Assembly (NCBI RefSeq): GCF_036894955.1
Contig: NZ_CP145905.1
Span: 5,161,001-5,225,000 of the forward strand
Reading direction: 5' to 3'
DNA from: Paenibacillus sp. KS-LC4
Lineage (GTDB): Bacteria > Bacillota > Bacilli > Paenibacillales > Paenibacillaceae
DNA: 64,000 nucleotides
The translations under genes were made by a program, and so were the position numbers. Shown one piece after another: positions 15,855 through 24,808 of the stretch (the first letter of the stretch is position 1; each line of letters opens with the position of its first letter). The notes beneath the pieces were generated by a model. That model saw only the letters and a list, made by a program, of their open reading frames with translations. It did not search any database and was not told the DNA's origin.

Positions 15855-16386
15855 GCTCCTCTTCTGTCCAGTTTAATACGCGTTTGCTTCCTGGCCATGC
15901 CCCAGCTATCGCTGCTGCTAATTGCTCTGCCATTCGCATGACGTGATACAGCGATGTCGTCTGAAGCGTTATGTAAGGCTTGTGGCTTAATGCATTCACA
16001 ACACCTGCAATGCTGTAATGTCCAACAGGAGGCAATCTTCGGCCCGTTGCTGCTCCCGGCTGGAGCGAGCCCGCCATCGCCAGAAAGCTTCCAACCGATT
16101 GCGGCTTGCCCAGGCAAGCATCAATCGCAATGACGACTGCATGATTTTCAGCCATGAGAACCGCCTGTTCTACGGCATAGGCATCACAGGGCTTCTCCAT
16201 TGTGCCAATAACATGCTCCCAGCCCTGCTCTTGCAGCAGCGTGCCAACGAGAGGCCCGAAGCAATCGCCTGTTGAACGGTCTGTACCAATACATACGAAG
16301 GAAACCTCGCTTCTATTCGGGTACAGGCTGGCAATCGGAGCCAGAAATTCAGCTAATTCGAGATTGAAACGATTTGCCTGCTTCAT
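15838..16386 (-). CDS. yyaC: Sporulation protein YyaC (DUF1256)
   Basis: A 182-aa protein matching the YyaC/DUF1256 pattern, a HybD/GPR-like fold: FVCIGTDRSTGDCFGPLVG (about 30-48), VIAIDACLGKPQSVG (about 100-114) and GVVNALSHKPYITLQTTSLYHV. The acidic residues in TGD and DACLG correspond to the metal-site positions of the fold, though YyaC activity is not established. Its presence supports a spore-forming host. Start ATG 16386; it overlaps the downstream hydrolase gene. Confidence 0.88.
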   Translation of the reverse strand: MKQANRFNLELAEFLAPIASLYPNRSEVSFVCIGTDRSTGDCFGPLVGTLLQEQGWEHVIGTMEKPCDAYAVEQAVLMAENHAVVIAIDACLGKPQSVGSFLAMAGSLQPGAATGRRLPPVGHYSIAGVVNALSHKPYITLQTTSLYHVMRMAEQLAAAIAGAWPGSKRVLNWTEEERVYFG

Positions 16387-16605
16387 CTTTCTGCTCCTTT
16401 AAGCTTTAAGCTATGCTGCCTCATTCCATTTATCTGCGTTCCTTTATGCTCTAAACTAAACTTCCCTATCCTGCTATTAATTGTATCGGATTTATGGGCT
16501 CTATTCAATTTTTCTGATGCCCCATCCTAAATTATGTTACAATGACGGCATTAGTATGAAACAGCAGGCGCATGCATGCCCTGAATGATGAAGGAGGATT
16601 TACCC

Positions 16606-16833
16606 ATGCTTGATCTTGAACAGCAAACGCCGCAAAATATTGAATTTATGATTGATGCCATCAAAGCAAAATTAAAGATGGCTTCGGCTGCCGCTATGCA
16701 GGCTACCCATTTCAACATTACGCAATACGAAGACATTAAGGATTTGTATGAGGTTGTTGCAGGCAAAGAAAAATTCAGTATCAGTGAAGTAGAGGCCCTT
16801 GTAACAGAGCTAGGCAAGCTAAGGAACAAGTAA
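16606..16833 (+). CDS. DUF1128 family protein (75 aa)
   Basis: A small, helical, acidic protein starting MLDLEQQTPQNIEFMIDAIK, with FNITQYEDIKDLYEVV and an end at ELGKLRNK, matching DUF1128 (YfkB-neighbour family) in Bacillales. The ATG at 16606 was chosen over 16585 because GGAGG lies eight bases before it. Function unknown. It is monocistronic and converges on the 157-aa gene, with a shared terminator between. Confidence 0.8.
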   Translation: MLDLEQQTPQNIEFMIDAIKAKLKMASAAAMQATHFNITQYEDIKDLYEVVAGKEKFSISEVEALVTELGKLRNK

Positions 16834-16891
16834 TACAGCCCTTCAAGTAATACCATTAAAATACATTATATTACACCCATCGACAACACAA

Positions 16892-16925
16892 GAAAACCGG
16901 TGCACTCGCAAGAGTTGCCCCGGTT
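16892..16925. terminator. Bidirectional terminator
   Basis: AAACCGG and CCGGTTT arms around a GC-rich core, with A-rich sequence before and CTTTGTTTT after. It sits between the convergent DUF1128 gene and the 157-aa gene. Confidence 0.7.
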
Positions 16926-16933
16926 TCTTTGTT

Positions 16934-17407
16934 TTATTCTTCTGTCGTTTCGGATTCCTTGACTGCTACAGCTGCTGCAGCTTCAAGGGACAGTGAAATG
17001 GCTACTTGCTTCTGCTCGCCTTTCAGGAAGAAGGCAAGGCGCTCCAGTTTCTCGGCAAGCTCAGCACCGCTAAGCGTTATGTTCAAGTTATAGTTGAACT
17101 GGTCGGCTGGAAGCTTAAGCTCCTGCTGAGCGTAAGAGGGCTGTCCCCTCCATCCACGTTCAAATCCACCATTCGATTGTGAGGACAAATGATCCGGAAC
17201 CGGATAGAACTTGTCCGACTTATTTACAACCCGCTCATAGATGCGGAGTTTCTTAAGAAGCATGTAATACTGAGCGGAATGCTTGAAATCCCAAGCTTCA
17301 CGGATATCCTTAAGCGTATAATCCATTTTCCACCTTTTTAGCTTTTCCACTTGCTCATCCGAATTCAACTGTAAAAAATCCTCTAGCGGCATAATAGTTT
17401 CTGGCAT
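16934..17407 (-). CDS. Hypothetical 157-aa protein
   Basis: Not assigned to a family. The ATG at 17407 has GGAGG seven bases upstream, which decides the start over a longer frame. The N-terminal half (MPLEDFLQLNSDEQVEKLKRW, then YTLKDIREAWDFKHSAQYYMLLKKLRIYERV) looks like a helix-turn-helix style region. The C-terminal half has beta character (FNYNLNITLSGAELAEKLERLAFFLKG, then VAISLSLEAAAAVAVKE). A DNA-binding role is possible. It is a single-gene unit ended by the terminator at 16892-16925. Confidence 0.7.
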   Translation of the reverse strand: MPETIMPLEDFLQLNSDEQVEKLKRWKMDYTLKDIREAWDFKHSAQYYMLLKKLRIYERVVNKSDKFYPVPDHLSSQSNGGFERGWRGQPSYAQQELKLPADQFNYNLNITLSGAELAEKLERLAFFLKGEQKQVAISLSLEAAAAVAVKESETTEE

Positions 17408-17537
17408 ATAAACTCCTCCATCTAACTTGTAATGTTGACGATCACAATAAAAAAATAGCAACGCAAATACTATTTTTAATCATATAAAAAATACCATAAT
17501 TTTTTACACTTTTCAAATTAATTATTTCACAGATTAA

Positions 17538-17575
17538 AAGCTGGCTCTCAACCCCTCAGGATTAAAAGCCAGCTT
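17538..17575 (-). terminator. Terminator of the gal operon
   Basis: AAGCTGGCT and AGCCAGCTT arms 17 bases after the galT stop; on the minus strand TTTTAATC follows. Confidence 0.65.
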
Positions 17576-17591
17576 CACCATTCAGCATACC

Positions 17592-19181
17592 TTATTCAGT
17601 TTGCAAACCTATGGAAAACAGGAACTTTTGGAAGCTTGCTTTTCCGGCATCGTTGCGTTTGTACACACCCGCATCCTTCAGTACATCAAGGAACTTCGCG
17701 CCCGTCTGCGCCTCTACATACGCCTTAGCTTCGCTCTCCGAGCAGGACGTTCCATAACGCGCTGCCAGCTCTCTAATCCACTCTGCATGCTTGTGAAGCG
17801 GATGAGTGCTTTCCTGCAGGGAAGCATCAATAGTCGCCTCTCCCGTCAAGTAGGCGGCAATTTGACCGAGCTCTGTTGCCAGTCTGCCTGGCAGCACAGC
17901 AAGACCCATCACTTCAATCAGGCCGATATTTTCTTTTTTGATATGATGCAGGTGCTGATGGGGATGAAAAATCCCATCGGGATGCTCGTCGCTTGTCCGA
18001 TTGTTGCGAAGCACGAGATCGACCTCATACTCGCCGTTGTCACGTAGTCTCGCGATCGGTGTAATCGTATTATGCGGAATCTGTGCCGCATCCGCAGCCC
18101 CAGCGGTAAATGCGAGAACGTCCGCATCCGCGTCGCTGTATTCGCGCCAAGCATCAAGCAGGCTGCAGGCTGCCTTATGCACATCAGCCTTCGAAGCGCC
18201 ATTGACCCGCACGACGGACATTGGCCAGCTTACGATGCCGTATTTGACGCCCGGCAGCTTCGGATTAACGAAGCTTGCTTCCACTCCTGCCGCCTCCATC
18301 GGGAACGTATGACGTCCGGCTTGGAAGTGGTCATGGCTTAGAATAGAACCGCCCACTATCGGCAAATCCGCATTGGAGCCAATAAAATAATGCGGATACT
18401 GCTCGACAAAATCAAGCAATCTCGCAAACGAGGAATGCGAAATCGCCATCGGCTCATGTGCGCCTTTGAATACGATGCTGTGCTCGTTGTAATACACATA
18501 AGGCGAATATTGAAAATACCATTGCTCAGCCTGCAAGGTCAACGGCAGCACGCGCAGATTTTGCCGCGCAGGATGATCGGCGCGTCCGGCGTAGCCAACA
18601 TTTTCAGCACAGAGCAGGCACTGTGGATATTTGGATTGCGGCAGCGTCTTGAGCAGCGCAATTTCCTTAGGGTCCTTCTCTGGCTTGGACAGGTTGATTG
18701 TAATCTCCAGATTGCCATAATCCGTATCGTACAGCCAGTATTTATTTTTGCGTATGCGATCCATACGGATGTAGTTGGAGTCAATATTCAGCTTGTAGAA
18801 CGCATCCGTTGCCTTGGAGATGCCCTCTGCTTCTGCTGTGCGATTGAAAGCAGCTACTGTTTCCGAGGGACGCGGCATGAGCAAGCCCATAATGCGAGCA
18901 TCCAGCAAATCGCGATAGGTCGTAATATTTTCCTCAATCAGGCCAATGCTGTGGCCATAATCGAGCAGTTCCTCCAATATCGTTACTGCGCTATCCAGCT
19001 GCTCCTCAGCTATTGCGCCTTCATATGGCTCCGTAAAGCCGAACAAATCAAGCAGCGCATTGCGGGCAGCATGAATGTCCAGCTTGTGAAGCAAGCCCTG
19101 ATGCTCAGCAAAACCAATCAGTCGTTCAATATTTATAAGCGCCTTCCCCGCATTAGCGGCGGCTGTCTGGCTGTCTGTCAT
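17592..19181 (-). CDS. galT: UDP-glucose--hexose-1-phosphate uridylyltransferase (Firmicute type)
   Basis: Leloir pathway enzyme that converts galactose 1-phosphate and UDP-glucose to glucose 1-phosphate and UDP-galactose. At 529 aa it is the longer class found in Firmicutes (about 500 aa). Landmarks are LPQSKYPQCLLCAENVGYAGR, NEHSIVFKGAHEPM, IVGGSILSHDHFQAGRH (the HDHFQ nucleophile-region motif) and IFHPHQHLHHIKKENIGL. It is the last gene of galK-galE-galT, 26 bases after galE. Start ATG 19181. Confidence 0.95.
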   Translation of the reverse strand: MTDSQTAAANAGKALINIERLIGFAEHQGLLHKLDIHAARNALLDLFGFTEPYEGAIAEEQLDSAVTILEELLDYGHSIGLIEENITTYRDLLDARIMGLLMPRPSETVAAFNRTAEAEGISKATDAFYKLNIDSNYIRMDRIRKNKYWLYDTDYGNLEITINLSKPEKDPKEIALLKTLPQSKYPQCLLCAENVGYAGRADHPARQNLRVLPLTLQAEQWYFQYSPYVYYNEHSIVFKGAHEPMAISHSSFARLLDFVEQYPHYFIGSNADLPIVGGSILSHDHFQAGRHTFPMEAAGVEASFVNPKLPGVKYGIVSWPMSVVRVNGASKADVHKAACSLLDAWREYSDADADVLAFTAGAADAAQIPHNTITPIARLRDNGEYEVDLVLRNNRTSDEHPDGIFHPHQHLHHIKKENIGLIEVMGLAVLPGRLATELGQIAAYLTGEATIDASLQESTHPLHKHAEWIRELAARYGTSCSESEAKAYVEAQTGAKFLDVLKDAGVYKRNDAGKASFQKFLFSIGLQTE

Positions 19182-19207
19182 GCGAAAACCGCTCCTTCCT
19201 CTTGCTC

Positions 19208-20206
19208 CTACTTCTGTGCTTTGCCTTTATAGCCTTGCGGGTTTGCCACATGCCAGTTCCATGCGCTGCGGATAATATCCTCAAGCTTGTTGCGCTTCGG
19301 ATTCCAGCCCAGCTCGCTGCGCGCACGATTGGATGCAGCTACAAGCACTGCTGGGTCGCCAGAACGGCGCGGCTCAAATACAGCCTTGATCTCGCGTTCG
19401 GTTACAGCGCGCGCAATGTCAATGACTTGCTTAACGGAGAAGCCTTGTCCGTTGCCAAGATTGTAAATCGAGCTGTCCGCACCTGTGCGCAGACGTTCTA
19501 CGGCAAGCACATGCGCATCGGCTAGATCGCTGACATGAATATAATCGCGGATGCAAGTGCCATCCTCCGTCTCGTAGTCTTCGCCGAACACCGAAATATG
19601 CGGCCGCTGTCCAAGCGCTGCCTGCAACACGATAGGAATAAGATGTGATTCAGGGTTATGATCCTCGCCGATCACTCCGCTCTCATGCGCGCCAGCTGCG
19701 TTGAAATAGCGCAAAGATACGAATTTCAAGCCATGCGCGACATCGAACCATTTCATCATTTTTTCCATTGCCAGCTTCGTTTCGCCATAGGCATTAGTCG
19801 GCAGCGTACGGTCGTACTCGTCAATAGGCACGTTCTCCGGCTCGCCATAAGTAGCAGCTGTAGATGAGAACACAATCTTAAGTACGTTGTGCTCGATCAT
19901 TTTTTCAAGCAGACATAATGTGCCATATACATTGTTGTGGTAGTACTTGCCTGGGTTTTGCATGCTTTCCCCAACGAGCGAATTGGCAGCAAAGTGAATG
20001 ACAGCATCAATGCTGTTTTCCTTAAATACCGTTTCCAGAAAATCCTTATCGCGCAAATCGCCAACATACAGCTTTCCACCCGTTACCGCCTCGCGATGTC
20101 CCTGCTCCAAATTGTCGACCACAACGATTTCTTCTCCGCGCTCTTTAAGCGATGCCACGGCATGCGAACCAATATATCCTGCTCCACCTGTAACTAATAC
20201 TGCCAT
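19208..20206 (-). CDS. galE: UDP-glucose 4-epimerase
   Basis: Interconverts UDP-glucose and UDP-galactose. The 332-aa SDR-family protein has the NAD-binding VLVTGGAGYIGSHA at its start and FSSTAATYGEPENVPIDE, and the catalytic Tyr and Lys in NAYGETKLAMEKM (YxxxK). FNAAGAHESGVIGEDH and GTCIRDYIHVSDLADAH, typical GalE stretches, follow. The ATG at 20206 with GGGAGGG in front is preferred to a start 36 bases upstream, because the Rossmann strand then begins at residue 3. Confidence 0.96.
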   Translation of the reverse strand: MAVLVTGGAGYIGSHAVASLKERGEEIVVVDNLEQGHREAVTGGKLYVGDLRDKDFLETVFKENSIDAVIHFAANSLVGESMQNPGKYYHNNVYGTLCLLEKMIEHNVLKIVFSSTAATYGEPENVPIDEYDRTLPTNAYGETKLAMEKMMKWFDVAHGLKFVSLRYFNAAGAHESGVIGEDHNPESHLIPIVLQAALGQRPHISVFGEDYETEDGTCIRDYIHVSDLADAHVLAVERLRTGADSSIYNLGNGQGFSVKQVIDIARAVTEREIKAVFEPRRSGDPAVLVAASNRARSELGWNPKRNKLEDIIRSAWNWHVANPQGYKGKAQK

Positions 20207-20279
20207 TGTTATCCCTCCCATATTTGCTTGCATTCTACTCACTTCAGTCGATAAGACTGCTTTAGACCGCTGTTATTGC

Positions 20280-21452
20280 TTAAACCAACTGCTCTACGCC
20301 ATTGCCGATGCTGCACACGTAGAAATCCGCTTTAAGTCCGGTTGCCGCCGTATATTCCTCGCCCACCCGCTGCTTGAAGCGCTCGATGCTGTCTTCATGA
20401 ACGAGCGAGACGGTGCAGCCGCCGAAGCCTGCGCCTGTCATGCGTGAGCCAAGCACGCCGTCTACTTTGCGAGCCGCAGCTACCATCGCATCCAGCTCCG
20501 CACCGGTTACTTCATACAAATCGCGCAGCGAGTCATGCGAGCCATTCATCAATTGGCCAAACGAAACGAGATCGTCTTTCTTAAGGGCCTCCATGGATTG
20601 CAATACCCGGTCAATCTCTTCGACAACATGCTGGGCGCGATTGCGGACGATATCTTCTTTAATCAGGTGCTTGTTTGCATTGAACTGCTCCAAGTTAATT
20701 TGGCCAAGCAGCGTCAGCTCTGGGAACGCCTGCCTTAAGTCCTGAACCGCCTGCTCGCATTGGCTGCGGCGCTCATTGTAAGCGGAATCCACCAATCCAC
20801 GGCGCTTGTTTGTGTTGCCGATAACGAGCTTGTAGCTGCCCGATTGGAACGGAACGAGATCATATTCAAGCGTGTCGCACATAAGCAAAATCGCATGATC
20901 CTTCTTGCCGTTCGCCACAGCAAATTGATCCATAATGCCGCATTGCACACCGTTGAATTCATTTTCTGATTTTTGTGAGAGAAGCGCAATTTGCACCTTG
21001 TCGATCGGCTGTTTCTCCAGCGTCAGCAGGGCATGAGCCGTAACCACTTCAATGGAAGCTGACGAGGATAGACCCGCTCCGTTCGGAATTTCGCCATGGT
21101 ACAGCAAATCATAGCCGGAAGTATAGCTCACGCCGCGCTGCTGTAATTCGTGAACAATCCCTTTCGGATAGTTCATCCAGTCATCGGCTTCGTCATAAAC
21201 AATATTTTCAAGGTCAAACTCCCGGCTTATTGGAAAATTCGTCGTTGCCAGTCCAAGCTTGCGGTCTCCGCGTGCACGAATAAGCAGCGTAGTCCCAAAC
21301 GTTAAAGCAGCCGGAAACACATAACCACCGTTATAGTCGGTATGCTCGCCAATGAGATTCACTCGGCCCGGAGCATGAAATACTTGAATAGCGGAGGCGT
21401 CCCCACCATAGTGTTGAATAAATTTCTGTGTAAGCTCTTGAACATTTGCCAC
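20280..21452 (-). CDS. galK: Galactokinase
   Basis: Phosphorylates galactose at C1. The 390-aa GHMP kinase has the signature GRVNLIGEHTDYNGGYV (about 29-45), the ATP loop IPNGAGLSSSASIEV and the C-terminal RMTGAGFGGCTVSLV. The start codon is GTG at 21452 (frame GTG GCA AAT GTT), with only a weak GGGA ribosome site. It is the first gene of the gal operon, and an AraC-type regulator gene faces it across a 213-base promoter region. Confidence 0.96.
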   Translation of the reverse strand: MANVQELTQKFIQHYGGDASAIQVFHAPGRVNLIGEHTDYNGGYVFPAALTFGTTLLIRARGDRKLGLATTNFPISREFDLENIVYDEADDWMNYPKGIVHELQQRGVSYTSGYDLLYHGEIPNGAGLSSSASIEVVTAHALLTLEKQPIDKVQIALLSQKSENEFNGVQCGIMDQFAVANGKKDHAILLMCDTLEYDLVPFQSGSYKLVIGNTNKRRGLVDSAYNERRSQCEQAVQDLRQAFPELTLLGQINLEQFNANKHLIKEDIVRNRAQHVVEEIDRVLQSMEALKKDDLVSFGQLMNGSHDSLRDLYEVTGAELDAMVAAARKVDGVLGSRMTGAGFGGCTVSLVHEDSIERFKQRVGEEYTAATGLKADFYVCSIGNGVEQLV

Positions 21453-21665
21453 TTGCTATCACGTCCCTTTTTATCGTCTTTTATAATTTGATGTAAGGCG
21501 ATGTCTTCCCCTTCAGTATAGCGCAAGGCAAGCGGCATTTAAAATGGCGCAAAGTGCTATTCACATGGATATTTGTGACTTTTATATCAACCTTAAGACA
21601 TGCTATGATTATTAAAATCCGCAAATACAGCAGTCTTTATTCCCAATTGCAGGCAGGTGTAATGA

Positions 21666-22532
21666 ATGACCAGACCAGAGAACTATAAAGTCGCCTCAAG
21701 CCCTATGATCATCGAAAATGATTTGCTTCACGTGTTGTTCGCAGGGGAAAGCCAGACGAAGCCCGCGCATCGCCTCGGTCCGAAAGTATATGATTTTTAT
21801 TTGATGCATGTCGTGCTTGAAGGCAGCGGCATCTTCATTTGTGGCGACAATCGCTATGAGCTGCGGGCAGGGCACACCTTTTTAATTGAGCCGGAGCAGC
21901 TTGTCAGCTATGAATCGGACGTTCAGAACCCGTGGCGCTACCGATGGGTTGCCTTTAGGGGCTCACTTTCTAGCGCGCTGCTTGAGACAGCAGGGTTATC
22001 CGCGGCTCAGCCTATCGTTGATACTGGCAGCAGCAGGCGGCCAGCCGTGCTTTTTCATCATATCTTCCATATTTTCCGCTCGAATGAGGCGGCCGCACAT
22101 TTGAAGGCAAATGGCTATTTGCAGCTGCTGCTCGCTGAATATAGCGCCGTTATGAGCGATACCGCTCGCGGCAAAGCGCTGATGGCCGATGACGAAGGGG
22201 AGCAATTGCTCCAAAAAATGATCCATTATTTATCGACGCAATATGCCCATCCCGTCTCTATTGAACAAATGGCGGAGGCGCTCGGCTACAATCGCGCCTA
22301 TTTATCGCGTTTTTTCAAACGCAAAACGGGAACATCGCCCGTCACCTTCCTGCTCAAGCTGAGAATAGATAAGGCTAAGCAGATGCTGCGCGAGCGTGGA
22401 GAACTGACGATTGAGCAAATTTCCGCTTCTGTCGGATTGCAGGATGCGCTTTATTTCTCTAAGCAATTTCGACGTTTTTATAATCAGTCCCCCACCGCTT
22501 ACCGCGAAGCGATGCGCAGTCTGAAAGAATAG
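21666..22532 (+). CDS. AraC family transcriptional regulator, probably of the gal genes
   Basis: A 288-aa protein with a cupin-like sugar-sensing N-terminal domain (DFYLMHVVLEGSGIFICGDN, then AGHTFLIEPEQLVSYESD) and two C-terminal helix-turn-helices (MAEALGYNRAYLSRFFKRKT; ISASVGLQDALYFSKQFRRF) of the AraC/XylS type. RafR- and MsmR-like members sense galactosides. Divergent placement next to galK makes control of galKET, probably activation with galactose or a galactoside, the simplest inference. A TATGAT with an upstream TG at about 21609 could be its -10. Confidence 0.88.
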   Translation: MTRPENYKVASSPMIIENDLLHVLFAGESQTKPAHRLGPKVYDFYLMHVVLEGSGIFICGDNRYELRAGHTFLIEPEQLVSYESDVQNPWRYRWVAFRGSLSSALLETAGLSAAQPIVDTGSSRRPAVLFHHIFHIFRSNEAAAHLKANGYLQLLLAEYSAVMSDTARGKALMADDEGEQLLQKMIHYLSTQYAHPVSIEQMAEALGYNRAYLSRFFKRKTGTSPVTFLLKLRIDKAKQMLRERGELTIEQISASVGLQDALYFSKQFRRFYNQSPTAYREAMRSLKE

Positions 22533-22662
22533 GAAGCAAGCCGCATTCCTTGTAATACAGAGAGGCTGTTATGGGACATATTAGTGGTACGGCATTGGAA
22601 TAGATATGTAATGGTTTTTAATAAAGCCATTTAAAATCAAATGAACAGGAGCTGTACCACTG

Positions 22663-23901
22663 ATGAAGGAGCTGCATACAGGCAGTCTGTATTGGCCTAC
22701 GACCTTAAATTCGACGGCAGACTATCCCCGTATTACCGAGAACAAAAAAGTAAAGGTTGCCATCGTCGGCGGCGGCATGTCTGGCAGCATTTGCGGTTAT
22801 ATTTTGGCGCAAAGCGGCATTGAAGCGGCAATGCTCGAACGGGAAAACGTGGCAGGCGGCAGTACGTCGGCCAACACCGGCCTGCTCCAGTTTTCCAATG
22901 ACATTATGCTGTGGGAGCTCGCAGACCAAATCGGCGAATACGATGCTGTGCGTTTCTATCGCGGCTGTCTGGATGCTGTGAGGCAGCTTGGAGAGATTGC
23001 GGCACAGCTCCCCGTAGATGTCGGCTTCATTCCGAGAAGCAGCCTGTATTATGCGACCTCCGAGCAGGATTTGCCGGGGCTGCGGAAGGAATTTGAGATG
23101 CTGCGCAAGCATGGATTTGACGTCACCTTTCTGGAGGCGGACGATATTTCCCGGCAGTTTCCCTTCCGCAAACCGGGTGCCATTATGGCGAATGGAGATG
23201 CCGAGGTTAATCCATTTCAGTTCGTGCAGGGCGTATCCAGCGCTGCGGCGCAAGCCGGTCTGCAAATATATGAGCATACCGACATCGTAAAGCATGAACA
23301 GACTGCTGAGGGCATGCAGCTGTTGCGGACATCCGACGGCTGGGAAATCGAGGCGGAGCATGTGATATTCGCTATTGGCTATGAGCCCGAGGAATTGCGC
23401 GGCCAGTTGGTTAAAGCCGACATCAATCGCTCCTTTGCCGCCGTTACTGGCGTTCAGGATGAAGCGAAGCTTCGGGCCAATTGGCCGGGACCATGCCTTA
23501 TTTGGGAAACGGCGCGCCCCTATTTATATTTGCGCACGACGGTGGATGGCCGGATCGTCGTCGGCGGTCTGGACGAAATGACCGATGCGCCTATTGAAAG
23601 CGAGAAGCTGCGGCGCAAGCGAACCGATAAGCTGCTGGAGAAAATAACGGCGTTGTTTCCGATGCTGGATCAGCCGCTGGAATTTGAATGGAGCGCCACG
23701 TTCGGTGAATCCCGCGATAATCTGCCCTTTATCGGCGCCGATCCAAAAATGCCCGGCGTCTACTATTGCCTCGGCTACGGCGGCAACGGCACCGTCTACA
23801 GCACGATGGCTGCTTATATGCTGCGGGATATGATCAATGGGAGGGAGCATCCGCTCGCAAGCATCGTGCGCCTTGACCGTCCTTCGTTATTAAAGGTATA
23901 G
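22663..23901 (+). CDS. FAD-dependent oxidoreductase (DadA-like)
   Basis: A 412-aa protein of the DAO family. An N-terminal extension of about 25 residues precedes the FAD-binding VAIVGGGMSGSICGYILAQSG (about 29-49) and the GGSTSANTGLLQFSND segment. The C-terminal FAD contact is LPFIGADPKMPGVYYCLGYGGNGTVYS. Substrates of the family are amino acids or related amines; the particular one cannot be told here. Start ATG 22663 with AGGAG in front. It is monocistronic and ends before a 58-base perfect palindrome. Confidence 0.87.
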   Translation: MKELHTGSLYWPTTLNSTADYPRITENKKVKVAIVGGGMSGSICGYILAQSGIEAAMLERENVAGGSTSANTGLLQFSNDIMLWELADQIGEYDAVRFYRGCLDAVRQLGEIAAQLPVDVGFIPRSSLYYATSEQDLPGLRKEFEMLRKHGFDVTFLEADDISRQFPFRKPGAIMANGDAEVNPFQFVQGVSSAAAQAGLQIYEHTDIVKHEQTAEGMQLLRTSDGWEIEAEHVIFAIGYEPEELRGQLVKADINRSFAAVTGVQDEAKLRANWPGPCLIWETARPYLYLRTTVDGRIVVGGLDEMTDAPIESEKLRRKRTDKLLEKITALFPMLDQPLEFEWSATFGESRDNLPFIGADPKMPGVYYCLGYGGNGTVYSTMAAYMLRDMINGREHPLASIVRLDRPSLLKV

Positions 23902-23939
23902 GCAAATATCACAGCCTTATTGAGCCTTGTTGTATTGAG

Positions 23940-23997
23940 CGTTATATAGAAAGGAGGGGCTCCGCCGATCGGCGGAGCCCCTCCTTTCTATATAACG
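23940..23997. terminator. Perfect 58-base palindrome, likely bidirectional terminator
   Basis: 28 bases (23940-23967), the central dinucleotide AT, then the exact reverse complement (23970-23997), with no loop bases beyond the centre. It lies between the convergent oxidoreductase (+) and stress-protein (-) genes. The arms begin with TATAGAAAGG and end with CCTTTCTATA, giving short T-rich ends on both strands. Confidence 0.7.
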
Positions 23998-24062
23998 TAA
24001 ACCGTATAACACACAAGACTTTTGCTGTTTTTCGTTCATTTATTTGTGCTCATCGTCTATAT

Positions 24063-24602
24063 CTAAAGATCGGCAATATGCTCAGCGCCTTGGCTGCGAA
24101 GCACAGATTCCGCTACTGACAGCCGCGCCAGCTTCGGTCCGCCCTCTTTGTCCATCATCGTATGGGTCTCATCCGTCTCGATGACGACGATAATGCGTCC
24201 TTCACGAATTGCATCTCGGCTTGCATCCTCGGCTTTATCCAGACCAAGCGCCCTAAGCGCGCGATTGATGCCGTCATCATCCGCGCTTAGATTAGTCGCA
24301 AGCAAGCCATCTGTTGTCAAAGGCACCGCGGCCCAGCCGCCAGCTCCAGTCATGCCCGTCGTAGGGATCGCCGCAGCAGCAGCAATCGTCGTCCCTTCAT
24401 GGCCCGCATGGCTTGCCTTCGTTCGTGCCAGCTCCATGACCTCATCGGCATGCACATCGGTTTCCGCCTCAATTCGGCGGGAATGCTCGCCGTCCTTAGC
24501 AATGATTTGAAGCTCCCCAGGCACGAATCCGGCTTGCTCCAATGCGGTAATCGTATCAATTACTTCTTGCTCCGTCTTGAAAATCCCCAGCTTCTTAGCC
24601 AT
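24063..24602 (-). CDS. General stress protein (YflT / GS17M-like domain)
   Basis: A 179-aa protein starting MAKKLGIFKTEQEVIDTITAL, the pattern of the heat-induced stress domain (YflT). VPGELQIIAKD follows, then a Gly/Ala-rich middle (TTIAAAAAIPTTGMTGAGGW) that may be membrane-associated, and a C-terminal segment AIREGRIIVVIETDE. B. subtilis relatives belong to the SigB regulon. I found no clear SigB promoter directly upstream here. The ATG at 24602 follows AGGAGG. Confidence 0.82.
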   Translation of the reverse strand: MAKKLGIFKTEQEVIDTITALEQAGFVPGELQIIAKDGEHSRRIEAETDVHADEVMELARTKASHAGHEGTTIAAAAAIPTTGMTGAGGWAAVPLTTDGLLATNLSADDDGINRALRALGLDKAEDASRDAIREGRIIVVIETDETHTMMDKEGGPKLARLSVAESVLRSQGAEHIADL

Positions 24603-24808
24603 TCGAATCTCCTCCTAAAACCTGATTGTGAATACTAAAGTCTGCTGATTTGGGCATCTGATCCATACGCCTCATTACAGCCGGCTTCGACCGAGCGCTC
24701 TTAGAATAGTTATACCCTCAGCGGCAAGGAATCAATCGTATTGCATAGAGATTCACTGCTCGGTTGTTGTACAACAATCACTTTCAAGGTATGATGGAAG
24801 GAAGTGAT

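Noticed and set aside
18390-19232. A 280-codon plus-strand frame
   Set aside because: Antisense to galT, with no domain and no ribosome site.
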